DNA from: an uncultured Alphaproteobacteria bacterium
GTDB lineage: Bacteria > Pseudomonadota > Alphaproteobacteria > Bin95
Direction: 5' to 3'
Assembly (NCBI GenBank): GCA_938083135.1
Contig: CALLKY010000046.1
Coordinates: 1-43,241 of the forward strand
Length of the DNA: 43,241 nucleotides
The translations under genes were made by a program, and so were the position numbers. Of this stretch, positions 16,409 to 24,528 are shown one piece after another (position 1 is the stretch's first letter; each line of letters begins with the position of its first letter). Under the pieces are notes generated by a model. That model did not search any database, was not told the origin of the DNA, and was given only the letters and a program-made list of their open reading frames with translations.

Positions 16409-19006
16409 CTAGCCGTTCAGCGCTTTATCCGCGATTTCAAAAATATCGCGTGAGATGTTTTGGGTGGCAAGAATGCGATATAAGGCGGCTTGCATTTGCG
16501 ACTGGCGTGCGGAATCCATACGTTTCCAGCGGCCAAGCGGGGCGAGCATGCGGGCTGCCGTTTGTGGATTAAGCTTGTCGATCGCCAGTATTTGTTCCGT
16601 GAAGAACTTGTAGCCAGTGCCATCTGCAGCATGGAATGCCGTTGGATTAGACGCCGCAAATGCGCCAATCAGAGACCGGGCCTTATTCGGATTGCCGAGT
16701 GTGAATGTCGGGTCCTCCATAGCCCGGCGGATGTCCGTGAGGGCATCAGGCCCAGGTGCCGTCGCGGTAAGGACAAACCATTTGTCTAGTGTGAGGGGAT
16801 CCCCAGCATAGCGGTCATGGAAAGCGGCTATGGCTTCGGTGCGGGCATCGCCGGGTTGATCGTTGAGTGCAGCCAAGGCTGACATGCGATCGGTCATATT
16901 ATTCGCGGAGTGGTAGGCATTCAGGGCGCGTTCCGTTCCGCCTGACAGTGTCGCCAGGTAGCCAAGGGCTGCTCCGCGTTCAGCACGCTGGCCAGCGGAT
17001 GCAGCATCCGGTGAAAACTGGTTGTTCGCATCGGTTCTGGTCGCGATTGTATCCAGTTCTTTTTCAAATGCTTCGGCGAGGGTGCGGCGCAAGTGTTGCC
17101 GCACCTTGTGTACGGCATTTACATCGGCGGTCGTCATTGCATCCGCCAGATTATCCTCACTTGGCAATGTCATGAGCAATGCGCGGAATGCCGGTTCAAT
17201 TGTTGCATCTGTGAGTGCCTGGCCCCAAGCGGCGACGAAGGCCGCGGACGGATTGAGGCTATTGCCGGACTGCAATTGATCTACCATCGACCGCATTGCA
17301 TCCATCGCAAAGCGCTGGCCGGCTTCCCACCGATTGAACGGGTCGCTGTCGTGGGCCATACGAAACGCACGGGTTTCAGGCACTTCTTCCATTTCAAGAC
17401 GGATCGGTGCCGAAAAGCCCCGGTTTATGGAAAGGACAGGCTTGGTCCGCAGGCCATTGAACGTCCAGGTTTGCTCAGCATCCTTCAAGATCAGCAATTC
17501 AGACGCTATGTCATTGCCATCAGGCCCAATCAGACCGAGCCGGATCGGCATAGTCAGCGGCATGGGAGATGACTGTTTGGTCACGATTGGGGTTTGTTGA
17601 AGCAAAGTGAGTGTCAGCGTATCGCCTGCAAATGCCGCATCGACCGACACAACCGGTGTGCCTGCTTGGGAATACCAGCGCTGGAATGACGTCAAATCGT
17701 GGCCGCTAGCACCAGCCATCGCGTTCACAAAATCATCGCAGGTCGCCGCCGTGCCATCGTGGCGGTCAAAGTAGAGATCGATCCCTTTATAATAGGCGTC
17801 TGACCCCAGCAGCGTGTGCATCATACCAATGACTTCAGCGCCCTTTTCATAGATGGTCGCGGTGTAGAAGTTATTGATTTCTATGTAGGAATCAGGGCGA
17901 ATGGCGTGGGCAAGGGGGCCTGCATCTTCCGGGAATTGGCGTGCACGCAGTCGCTTCACATCGTTGATGCGCTGCACGGCAGCGGAGCGTTCATCAGCAG
18001 AGAATTGTTGGTCCCGAAATACCGTCAGGCCTTCTTTTAGGGAAAGCTGGAACCAGTCCCGGCACGTAACGCGATTGCCTGTCCAGTTATGGAAATATTC
18101 GTGTGCGACGACGCTTTCGATGAAGGCATAGTCTGTATCAGTTGCTGTATCAGGCTCGGCCAGAATGTACTTCGCGTTGAAGACATTGAGGCTCTTGTTT
18201 TCCATAGCGCCCATATTGAAGGCGGAAATGGCGACAATGTTGAATTGCCCAAGGTCATATTCCAGGGCGTAAACGCGCTCATCCCAGGCAAATGAGCGCT
18301 TGAGCGCATCCATTGCGTAAGCGGCTTTATGATCTTGGCCGGGATCAGTCCAAATATGGAGGTCGACTGTCTTGCCGGATTTCGTCGTAAATGTATCCGA
18401 TAGCCTGCCGAGATTCCCGGCAACAAGCGCGAAGAGATAGCAAGGCTTGTTCCATGGGTCGCGCCAGCGCGCAAAGTGGCGGCCGTCATCCAACTGGCCC
18501 TCATCAACCAAATCTCCATTAGAGAGGAGTGTTGGTAGGACCGCTGCATCACCTTGGATTTCGACATCATACGTGGTCATCACGTCGGGCCGGTCAAGGA
18601 AATAGGTGATGCGCCGGAAACCTTCGGCCTCGCACTGGGTGCAGTAGATGCCGTCAGACAGATAGAGACCTTCAAGACGTGTGTTCTTCGCCGGGTTGAT
18701 CTCAACTTCGGTATGAAGCGTGAAGGGGGTACTTGGTGGCGCGAAGATTGTTAGCGTTTCAGGGTTGATGGCGTAACTGCTCGATTGCAGAGGCTCTCCG
18801 TTAATGGCGATTGAGGTTAGTTTGAGGTCCTCGCCATCGAGGATGAGTTCGCCGCCTTTTAAGCCAGTCCAGCGCTCAAAGCCAATCTCTGCAGTTACTT
18901 TGGTTGCGATTGGATCAAGGTCAAAGGTCAGCTTGACCGATGTTATGGCGTAAGGGGGCGGCGCGTAATTTTCCCGCCGGATCGTGACAGGGTCTTCCGT
19001 GCGCAT
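16409..19006 (-). CDS. pepN: aminopeptidase N (M1 family)
   Basis: A zinc aminopeptidase of 865 residues, close to the usual length of the gammaproteobacterial PepN type. It has YFLDRPDVM (about residue 135), the substrate-binding GAMEN motif (266-270), HEYFH (His302, Glu303, His306) and Glu325 of HExxH-x18-E. The C-terminal third is the helical PepN domain. It trims N-terminal residues from cytoplasmic peptides. AGGAG precedes the ATG. It lies 10 bases after coq7 and so probably forms the operon dsbB-coq7-pepN. Confidence 0.96.
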   Translation of the reverse strand: MRTEDPVTIRRENYAPPPYAITSVKLTFDLDPIATKVTAEIGFERWTGLKGGELILDGEDLKLTSIAINGEPLQSSSYAINPETLTIFAPPSTPFTLHTEVEINPAKNTRLEGLYLSDGIYCTQCEAEGFRRITYFLDRPDVMTTYDVEIQGDAAVLPTLLSNGDLVDEGQLDDGRHFARWRDPWNKPCYLFALVAGNLGRLSDTFTTKSGKTVDLHIWTDPGQDHKAAYAMDALKRSFAWDERVYALEYDLGQFNIVAISAFNMGAMENKSLNVFNAKYILAEPDTATDTDYAFIESVVAHEYFHNWTGNRVTCRDWFQLSLKEGLTVFRDQQFSADERSAAVQRINDVKRLRARQFPEDAGPLAHAIRPDSYIEINNFYTATIYEKGAEVIGMMHTLLGSDAYYKGIDLYFDRHDGTAATCDDFVNAMAGASGHDLTSFQRWYSQAGTPVVSVDAAFAGDTLTLTLLQQTPIVTKQSSPMPLTMPIRLGLIGPDGNDIASELLILKDAEQTWTFNGLRTKPVLSINRGFSAPIRLEMEEVPETRAFRMAHDSDPFNRWEAGQRFAMDAMRSMVDQLQSGNSLNPSAAFVAAWGQALTDATIEPAFRALLMTLPSEDNLADAMTTADVNAVHKVRQHLRRTLAEAFEKELDTIATRTDANNQFSPDAASAGQRAERGAALGYLATLSGGTERALNAYHSANNMTDRMSALAALNDQPGDARTEAIAAFHDRYAGDPLTLDKWFVLTATAPGPDALTDIRRAMEDPTFTLGNPNKARSLIGAFAASNPTAFHAADGTGYKFFTEQILAIDKLNPQTAARMLAPLGRWKRMDSARQSQMQAALYRILATQNISRDIFEIADKALNG

Positions 19007-19016
19007 GGCCGGACTC

Positions 19017-19577
19017 CTAAACGCGCTCTGACAACCAAATGGCTAACTTTGAACCACGCTTAATAACGTGGGTCAGTATATCATATCCTGGTGCCAATTC
19101 CGCCTCTCTTTCAAGGCCAATATCGCGATGCTCTAATTCTTCAGCACGAAACTCTTCAATGGCCTCTTTTAGTGGTGCTTCTTCAGGGCCGAGTGCATCC
19201 AGTTGGCCTTGATAATGCTCATCAATCGCTTCCTCGACCGCGACCGTGCAGGCCATCGCAGCGCGTGGACCCATTAACGCTGTTGCAGCACCTAATGCGA
19301 ATCCAGCCGCATGCCACACAGGCAATAACGCGGTCGGGCGGACGCCACGATCGCCAATCGCGTTCTCGAAATATTTGAGGTGCTTTTCTTCCTGTTCCGC
19401 CATATGGCGCAGGATCGGGCCGTGTTCGCCGTCGCCCAATACAGAAAGCTGGCCGGCATAGATCCGCTTGGCACCATATTCACCGGCATGATCAACGCGC
19501 ACAAAGCGTTCAACCATCTCTTCAGGGTTGGGATCGCCCGGCAGGCGTTCATGGGCAGTTGGTTTGTCATTGCTCAT
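19017..19577 (-). CDS. coq7: demethoxyubiquinone hydroxylase (COQ7 family)
   Basis: A 186-residue diiron enzyme that hydroxylates demethoxyubiquinol in ubiquinone biosynthesis. The ligand pattern is complete: Glu33 (RVDHAGEYGA), Glu63-x-x-His66 (EEKH), Glu115 (VEEAIDEHY) and Glu147-x-x-His150 (EELEH). This COQ7 form is typical of alphaproteobacteria and mitochondria. The start overlaps dsbB by 4 bases and the stop lies 10 bases before pepN. The C-terminus is amphipathic, in line with a membrane-associated protein. Confidence 0.95.
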   Translation of the reverse strand: MSNDKPTAHERLPGDPNPEEMVERFVRVDHAGEYGAKRIYAGQLSVLGDGEHGPILRHMAEQEEKHLKYFENAIGDRGVRPTALLPVWHAAGFALGAATALMGPRAAMACTVAVEEAIDEHYQGQLDALGPEEAPLKEAIEEFRAEELEHRDIGLEREAELAPGYDILTHVIKRGSKLAIWLSERV

Positions 19578-20134
19578 ATCGAACTGGCGCGTCCCTGGCG
19601 GATATTTAAGGTATCTCTAACTACGATATAGAGCGCACCAATGCCTGCGGCGAGAGCGACAAGGCCGTTCCAGCCTGCCATCGAAATACCGAGCATCGAC
19701 CAAGCGACCTGATCGCAGCGCACCATCGGGCGGTTCAGCAATTGCTCGCGCAGGTCGGCGATACCGCCCTGGCCGAACCCACTAAACCCAGCGCCGCATG
19801 CTTTCGTTCCGGCCCACCATTGTTGCTCGACACCAACATGAAACGCTGCGACGCCAGCCCCTATCAGCACCGCGATACCGGCAAGGGCCAGCAAAGCCAA
19901 CGCCACGGCAATCCGGCTTTTGCCTTCTGCAAACAGTGCAAGTGTGGCCAGAACGACGCCTGCGGCCCAAGCCTTGCGTTGCTCAATGCAGAGATTGCAT
20001 GGCTCCAGCCCGCCCCAATATTGGAACGCTAGGGCTGCACCCAGCATGAGCAATCCAATGGCGGCAATCAGGCCGGCTGCATTGAACCGGGGCATGGTCA
20101 AGAGTTTGTTCATGGCCGCAATATAGTCCGACAC
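19574..20134 (-). CDS. dsbB: disulfide bond formation protein B family
   Basis: A membrane protein of 186 residues with four predicted helices. The first periplasmic loop carries Cys46-Asn-Leu-Cys49 (LEPCNLCIEQR), and the second carries Cys113 and Cys140, the two redox pairs of DsbB. The family reoxidises DsbA-like thiol oxidases and passes electrons to quinone, fitting its coupling with the ubiquinone gene coq7 (4-base overlap). An internal ATG at codon 8 (20113) is an alternative start. Confidence 0.9.
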   Translation of the reverse strand: MSDYIAAMNKLLTMPRFNAAGLIAAIGLLMLGAALAFQYWGGLEPCNLCIEQRKAWAAGVVLATLALFAEGKSRIAVALALLALAGIAVLIGAGVAAFHVGVEQQWWAGTKACGAGFSGFGQGGIADLREQLLNRPMVRCDQVAWSMLGISMAGWNGLVALAAGIGALYIVVRDTLNIRQGRASSI

Positions 20135-20189
20135 TGGCGTTCAGCACGGGCGACGCGTCGTCTCACTCTATCAGTCTAAGGTCAGGCCC

Positions 20190-21299
20190 CTAGTTTGGGC
20201 GGGTGATGATCACACCCTGATCGACCGGCTTCTCGCCAGCGATAGCGCTCCAATTGCTTTTGAGCGCTATCAGCGAGTCGCGCTGGCGTTCGGTGTCAAT
20301 GATCGCTTCAACGGACATACCGGCACGCAGCAGGTCTAAGCCAGGACCGGGCTCAAGCCGCAGCCTGACAGGAAGCCGCTGCACGACTTTCACCCAGTTA
20401 CCCGTTGCATTCTGGGGCGGTAGAATTGCGAATTCAGCACCTGTCGCGGGGCTAATGCTTGCGACAACGGCGGTGATCTTCACGTCCGGATAAGCGTCCG
20501 GGGTCACGGTCGCGCGCTGCCCAAGCTCAATATGGGTAAGCTCTGTTTCCTTCAGGTTTGCGACAACCCAATGGGTGCGGTCTGCAATTAGGCTGAAGGC
20601 CGGATCACCGGTCTCAAGATGCTCACCAACCTGTAGGCGCATATTGGAGATAATGCCAGGTGTTGGCGCTCGGATGACGGTGCGCGCCAAATCAAGCTTC
20701 GCAGCTTCAAGGACTGCGGCGCGTTCGCGATAAAGCGCACGTTCCGGCAGGGGCAGATCAGGATTGCCGCCAAGCGCTGCTTCAAGCCGCTGAACCTTGG
20801 CCCTGGCAGTGCGAAGTCGTTCACGGGCAACGGAAAGCTCAAGTTCAGCTGCGTCTGCTGTGGACCGTGTGGTCACACCGCGTCTAAGCAGGCTCCGTTG
20901 GCGCTTAACCGTCTTGTTATAATAGCCGATCCGGCTACGGAACTCGCCAACTTCAGTTTGTGCCTCAGCCAATTCGGCGCGCATATGCATGAATGTCGTT
21001 GCGACCTTCGCCAGATCAGCCTCAGCTTTGGCGACGGCGATGCGGAAGGGGGCTGGGTCAAGTCGGAACAGGACTTCGCCCACATCTACTCTGTCATGGT
21101 CGCGCACCAGAACATCGGTGACACGGCCATCAAGGTCCGGGCTAATTTGTACAATATCAGCTTTGACATAGGCGTTCTCGGTCGAAACATAACGACCGCC
21201 GGTCAAATAGACATATGCGGCAGCACCGATGACGATGGCAGGTAGGCAGAGCAGTAGAATAAACCGCAATGCGCCTCGGGATAGTCTTTTCGATACCAT
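20190..21299 (-). CDS. HlyD/EmrA-type membrane fusion protein
   Basis: A 369-residue periplasmic adaptor. One N-terminal transmembrane helix (about 12-33) is followed by a lipoyl-like strand (VSTENAYVKADIVQISPDLDGRV) and a coiled-coil hairpin at about residues 85-205. The beta-barrel half then carries the EmrA landmark FAILPPQNATGNWVKVVQRLPVR. EmrA proteins couple an inner-membrane EmrB transporter to an outer-membrane channel. Here no EmrB (14-helix MFS) is adjacent; the nearby MFS gene is a 12-helix type. It follows marR by 5 bases and is presumably controlled by it. Confidence 0.88.
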   Translation of the reverse strand: MVSKRLSRGALRFILLLCLPAIVIGAAAYVYLTGGRYVSTENAYVKADIVQISPDLDGRVTDVLVRDHDRVDVGEVLFRLDPAPFRIAVAKAEADLAKVATTFMHMRAELAEAQTEVGEFRSRIGYYNKTVKRQRSLLRRGVTTRSTADAAELELSVARERLRTARAKVQRLEAALGGNPDLPLPERALYRERAAVLEAAKLDLARTVIRAPTPGIISNMRLQVGEHLETGDPAFSLIADRTHWVVANLKETELTHIELGQRATVTPDAYPDVKITAVVASISPATGAEFAILPPQNATGNWVKVVQRLPVRLRLEPGPGLDLLRAGMSVEAIIDTERQRDSLIALKSNWSAIAGEKPVDQGVIITRPN

Positions 21300-21304
21300 A
21301 TTCG

Positions 21305-21790
21305 TTACTCCGCCGCTGCAGTTGCTGCGAGCGTTGCCGGGGCGCTGGCGGTGACAATGCTAGAGAGGCGCGCGCGCACGGATTCCATCAGTGTCATCAA
21401 AGTCTCTCGTTGTTCTGCGTTCAGATCACTCAATGCATCATCGACAATGGCGTCAGCGACGGCGCGCATTTGGTCTTGCTGGCCGGTCGCCAGTTCCGTT
21501 GGGAACACCCGGCGCACGCGTCTGTCAGTTGGGTCCGGTTCGCGGCGAACAAGGCCGTTTTCTTCCAGGCGATCAACGAGGCGGCCTGCAGTGGCACGCT
21601 CCATTTCCATCATGTCGGCAAGTTCGGTTTGGGAGCAGCCGGGCCGCCGTGCGAGCCGGGCCAGCACCATCCATTGCGCCCGTGTCACGCCAAGGGCTGA
21701 AACCTGGCGGTCGAACTCCGTCCGCATCAACCGAGAAATGTCAGCGGAGAGAAAGCCGACATGCCGATCATCATCAAATTTCGGCACCAT
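21305..21790 (-). CDS. MarR-family transcriptional regulator
   Basis: A winged-helix regulator of 161 residues. The recognition-helix region is QTELADMMEMERATAGRLVDRLEENGLV and the wing is RREPDPTDRRVRRVFPT. MarR proteins usually repress an adjacent efflux operon and release DNA on ligand binding. The position 5 bases before the EmrA-type gene, with a palindromic promoter upstream, fits autoregulation together with that adaptor. Ligand unknown. Confidence 0.92.
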   Translation of the reverse strand: MVPKFDDDRHVGFLSADISRLMRTEFDRQVSALGVTRAQWMVLARLARRPGCSQTELADMMEMERATAGRLVDRLEENGLVRREPDPTDRRVRRVFPTELATGQQDQMRAVADAIVDDALSDLNAEQRETLMTLMESVRARLSSIVTASAPATLAATAAAE

Positions 21791-21826
21791 ATTGGAGCCC
21801 CTGTCAGAATCGATTTCACCTGTGAG

Positions 21827-21869
21827 AGAGCGGTTATAATCGCGGCTCTTATTGTCGTCCAGACTATTG
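21827..21869 (-). promoter_or_regulatory. candidate marR promoter with overlapping inverted repeat
   Basis: Reading the minus strand, TGGACG and TATAAC are separated by 17 bases, a passable sigma-70-type promoter, about 45 bases before the marR ATG. The perfect arms AGAGC and GCTCT (21845-21849 and 21827-21831) flank the -10 hexamer with 13 bases between. That is where a repressor such as the MarR protein could bind. The arms are short, so a chance match is possible. Confidence 0.35.
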
Positions 21870-21893
21870 TTGCATCAGATAATGTAACGCAGA

Positions 21894-23117
21894 TTACTTT
21901 TTTGTGAGCGCGTCCGGTAAATACCAAGCTGCCATAGCCAGAGATACGCAAATCATAGCGCCAAATCCCACCTCATAAGAGCCATTGGCGGACAGCGCGG
22001 CTGACAGTGCCTGGGGGAATGCCATGGACCCAAGGAAGGTCAGCGCCAGCACACCGCTTGTAGCCATGCCGACCTGACCAGGCGGCGCTTGGCGCGCCAC
22101 TTCTGTCAGCATCAGGCCATTCCAGGCGATCACCGTTGCGCCCAAGCTGATCGCGACGGCGAAGACCGCCAGCAGGTCCCAAGAGCTATCCACCATGATG
22201 AGCCCGATCATGGCTGCGGCCATGGCGATGGGTAGCAGCATCAGGAGCACGGACGTTCGCACATAGTCAGCAGCGCCACCCCACAGAATACGTCCAGCGA
22301 TGGCGGTCAAATTTGCGATGGCCAGGGCCTGCGCAGCTTGCTGATTTGAATAGCCGTGCTTGGTTTCCAGGTAGACAACCATGAACGACGTCACAGTGAC
22401 TTGCACACCGGCGAAAGCCAAGCTGGCGCAGGCGATACGCCGGAGGCGGCGCACCGTCCACACCATGCCAAGGGCCAGTCGAGCGCCAGCAAACCCAATC
22501 CGCGCTTCGGGGCTTCGATCCACATCCAGAATAGCAACCGCAAGGCCGATTAGAATTGCTGCGATCCAGCAGACAATGGCAACAATGATGATCGTTGTCT
22601 GCCAGCCATATATTTCGTTCAGGATGGGTAATGATATCCCAGCGAGCGCATAGCCAATGGGCACACCCGTCTGTTTGATCGACATGACGAGCCCCAGCCG
22701 GTTCGCCGGTGCCCATCTGGACAGAACAATTGAGCTTGCGGGCGTCATCGGACCATAGCCCGCGCCGATAATCAGCGCCGAAGCAATGAACGCAACTGGG
22801 TGGCCTATTGCAGCAAATGAGATTCCGATGGCAGTCAGCAGCGCTCCGATCTGAACGGCACGGACACCGCCGTACCGCATAATCAGGCCGCCGCCTCCAA
22901 GCGTCGCGATGGCAGATGCGAGGAATACAGTACCGGTGTAGATGCCGATCAAGCTGGCATCTAAGCCCGTATCCTTCGCAATAAAGGTTGCGAGGACGGC
23001 TGGTGATAATTGTGCAGCAGCACCCAACGCCTGCCCGCTCATGGTCGCGGCCAGGGCCAGCCAGGTGCGGCTGTCCCATTGCTGCTGAACGGCGGCGCCA
23101 GGTGTGTCTGTGGTCAC
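21894..23117 (-). CDS. MFS transporter (12-helix)
   Basis: A 407-residue protein with twelve hydrophobic segments in two six-helix halves. The loop after helix 2 reads GGLIMRYGGVRAVQIGALL, a G-x3-D/R-R-x-G-G/R-like motif A typical of the major facilitator superfamily. The central charged loop falls at about residues 200-215. The start overlaps the NTF2-like gene by 4 bases, so it belongs to the hyuA-hyuB-hydrolase operon and may import its substrate. It is too short for EmrB. Substrate unknown. Confidence 0.88.
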   Translation of the reverse strand: MTTDTPGAAVQQQWDSRTWLALAATMSGQALGAAAQLSPAVLATFIAKDTGLDASLIGIYTGTVFLASAIATLGGGGLIMRYGGVRAVQIGALLTAIGISFAAIGHPVAFIASALIIGAGYGPMTPASSIVLSRWAPANRLGLVMSIKQTGVPIGYALAGISLPILNEIYGWQTTIIIVAIVCWIAAILIGLAVAILDVDRSPEARIGFAGARLALGMVWTVRRLRRIACASLAFAGVQVTVTSFMVVYLETKHGYSNQQAAQALAIANLTAIAGRILWGGAADYVRTSVLLMLLPIAMAAAMIGLIMVDSSWDLLAVFAVAISLGATVIAWNGLMLTEVARQAPPGQVGMATSGVLALTFLGSMAFPQALSAALSANGSYEVGFGAMICVSLAMAAWYLPDALTKK

Positions 23118-23584
23118 TCTTGCAGATGCCGGGTGTCGGCGTGGCGCGCCCGCAGGCTATCGGCGGCTTTGCCGACAATACGGGCGATCCGATCAGGGGC
23201 AAAAGCCGTTTGGCTGAGCGCGATACCCATATCGAACACTTCATCATAGCGCTGGATCATGCCGTCGTTCAGCCGAAACCGGCTCATGCCTTCAAACAGA
23301 ATGCGCTTGCCGACAGCGCCTTCCAGCCTGGATTCATAGGAGAATGACCAGTTGGAATAGCCGATGCCACCGCCTTCAAGCGGTTCGCGCATATCCCAGC
23401 GGAAGGCTTTTGCATCTCGCCAGAAATGGTTGTCCAGCATATCCTGAATGGCGTCTCGGCCTTTGAATTCGCCGTAGAACGTGTCGTGGTACACGCCGTC
23501 TTCCGTGAACAACGCTGCCAGCGCATGCCCATCGCCTGCTTCAACAGCGGCAGTGAACTGGCCCAGAATATCGGTGAAAGCCAT
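23114..23584 (-). CDS. NTF2-like / SnoaL-like domain protein
   Basis: A 156-residue protein starting with a helix, then HALAALFTEDGVYHDTFYGEFKGRDAIQDMLDNHFW. This is the classical opening of the NTF2-like cone fold used by SnoaL-type cyclases, steroid isomerases and many unassigned hydrolases. The remaining strands include WSFSYESRL and GMSRFRLNDGMIQRYDEVFD. The reaction is unknown. It overlaps the MFS gene by 4 bases and follows the alpha/beta hydrolase gene by 5 bases, so it is part of the same operon. Confidence 0.83.
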   Translation of the reverse strand: MAFTDILGQFTAAVEAGDGHALAALFTEDGVYHDTFYGEFKGRDAIQDMLDNHFWRDAKAFRWDMREPLEGGGIGYSNWSFSYESRLEGAVGKRILFEGMSRFRLNDGMIQRYDEVFDMGIALSQTAFAPDRIARIVGKAADSLRARHADTRHLQE

Positions 23585-23589
23585 TGCGT

Positions 23590-24528
23590 TTAGCCGTGGA
23601 GCTTGGCGCGAAGGAAGTCTGTCATAGCATTGAACGCCTTCGCGGCGTCAGGGCCAGTAATGCGGGCGCGGGCAAAACCGTGGATCATGCCTTCGGCCCG
23701 GTAGTATCCGGTCTCAACGCCAAAGCCCATCAGTTTGGCGGCATAGATCAAGCCATCGTCCAGCAGCGGGTCAAATTCCGCGACCAGCACATATGCAGGC
23801 GGCAGACCGGTAAGATCAGCAGCGACCATTGGTGTTGCCAGTGGGTCTGTGGATGCGCCAGACATCGCTTCGCCCAAATACTTGTCCCAGTATCCGCGCA
23901 TGTTGGATGTTGTTAGGCCGGGTGCGTCTGCGTTTCGTTGATAGCTATCAAACTCCAGCTTATCCGTCAGGCAGGGATAGATCAGGCCCTGGCATTTGAG
24001 AGCGGGGCCGCCATGGTCCCGCGCCCAAAGTGCCACAGCAGCGGCGAGGTTGCCGCCAGCACTATCACCAGATACGCCGATCAGGCTGCCGTCCACGCCG
24101 TAATCGCCGGGGTTCTTTGCGACATGCTCTAGGGCTGCCACGCAATCGTGGAGCGCTGCTGGGTAGGGGTGTTCTGGCGCTAAGCGGTAATCCACGCTGA
24201 TCACGACAGCGCCCGTTTCCCCAGCAAGGCCCCAGCCATTGGTATCACTGGTATCGCAATCGCCCTTAACAAACCCGCCGCCGTGGTAATAAAGCAGCGC
24301 CGGTTTTGCCCCAGCGCCTGCAGGTGTGTAGATGCGGATTGGCACGGCATTGCCGTCACGGCCTGGAACCATGCGGTTTTCGACCATCATCCCAGCAGGA
24401 GGCGGGACGGCATTGGCACGGGCGTATTCAGACCAAATCTGCCTGTCTTCGGCCAGGTTCTGACCTTGTGGCAGGCTTGCGCGGGCCGCGATCAGGGGCT
24501 GTACGTCTGGGTGCAGGTCAAAGCTCAT
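23590..24528 (-). CDS. alpha/beta hydrolase, hormone-sensitive-lipase type
   Basis: A 312-residue esterase-like enzyme. HGGG (82-85) forms the oxyanion hole, Ser156 lies in GDSAGGN, Asp253 in AEFDPLLDDG and His283 in MIHGFA. This is the complete catalytic triad of the HSL family. It probably hydrolyses a small ester or amide arising in the pathway. It overlaps hyuB by 4 bases. Confidence 0.92.
   Translation of the reverse strand: MSFDLHPDVQPLIAARASLPQGQNLAEDRQIWSEYARANAVPPPAGMMVENRMVPGRDGNAVPIRIYTPAGAGAKPALLYYHGGGFVKGDCDTSDTNGWGLAGETGAVVISVDYRLAPEHPYPAALHDCVAALEHVAKNPGDYGVDGSLIGVSGDSAGGNLAAAVALWARDHGGPALKCQGLIYPCLTDKLEFDSYQRNADAPGLTTSNMRGYWDKYLGEAMSGASTDPLATPMVAADLTGLPPAYVLVAEFDPLLDDGLIYAAKLMGFGVETGYYRAEGMIHGFARARITGPDAAKAFNAMTDFLRAKLHG

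Noticed and set aside
21894-23117. MFS gene as the missing EmrB
   Set aside because: It has 12 helices and 407 residues instead of about 14 and 500, and its 4-base overlap ties it to the hyu operon.
22267-23247. 326-residue minus-strand frame within the MFS gene
   Set aside because: It is an alternate frame rich in Cys/Arg/His with no hydrophobic pattern; the MFS frame shows twelve helices.
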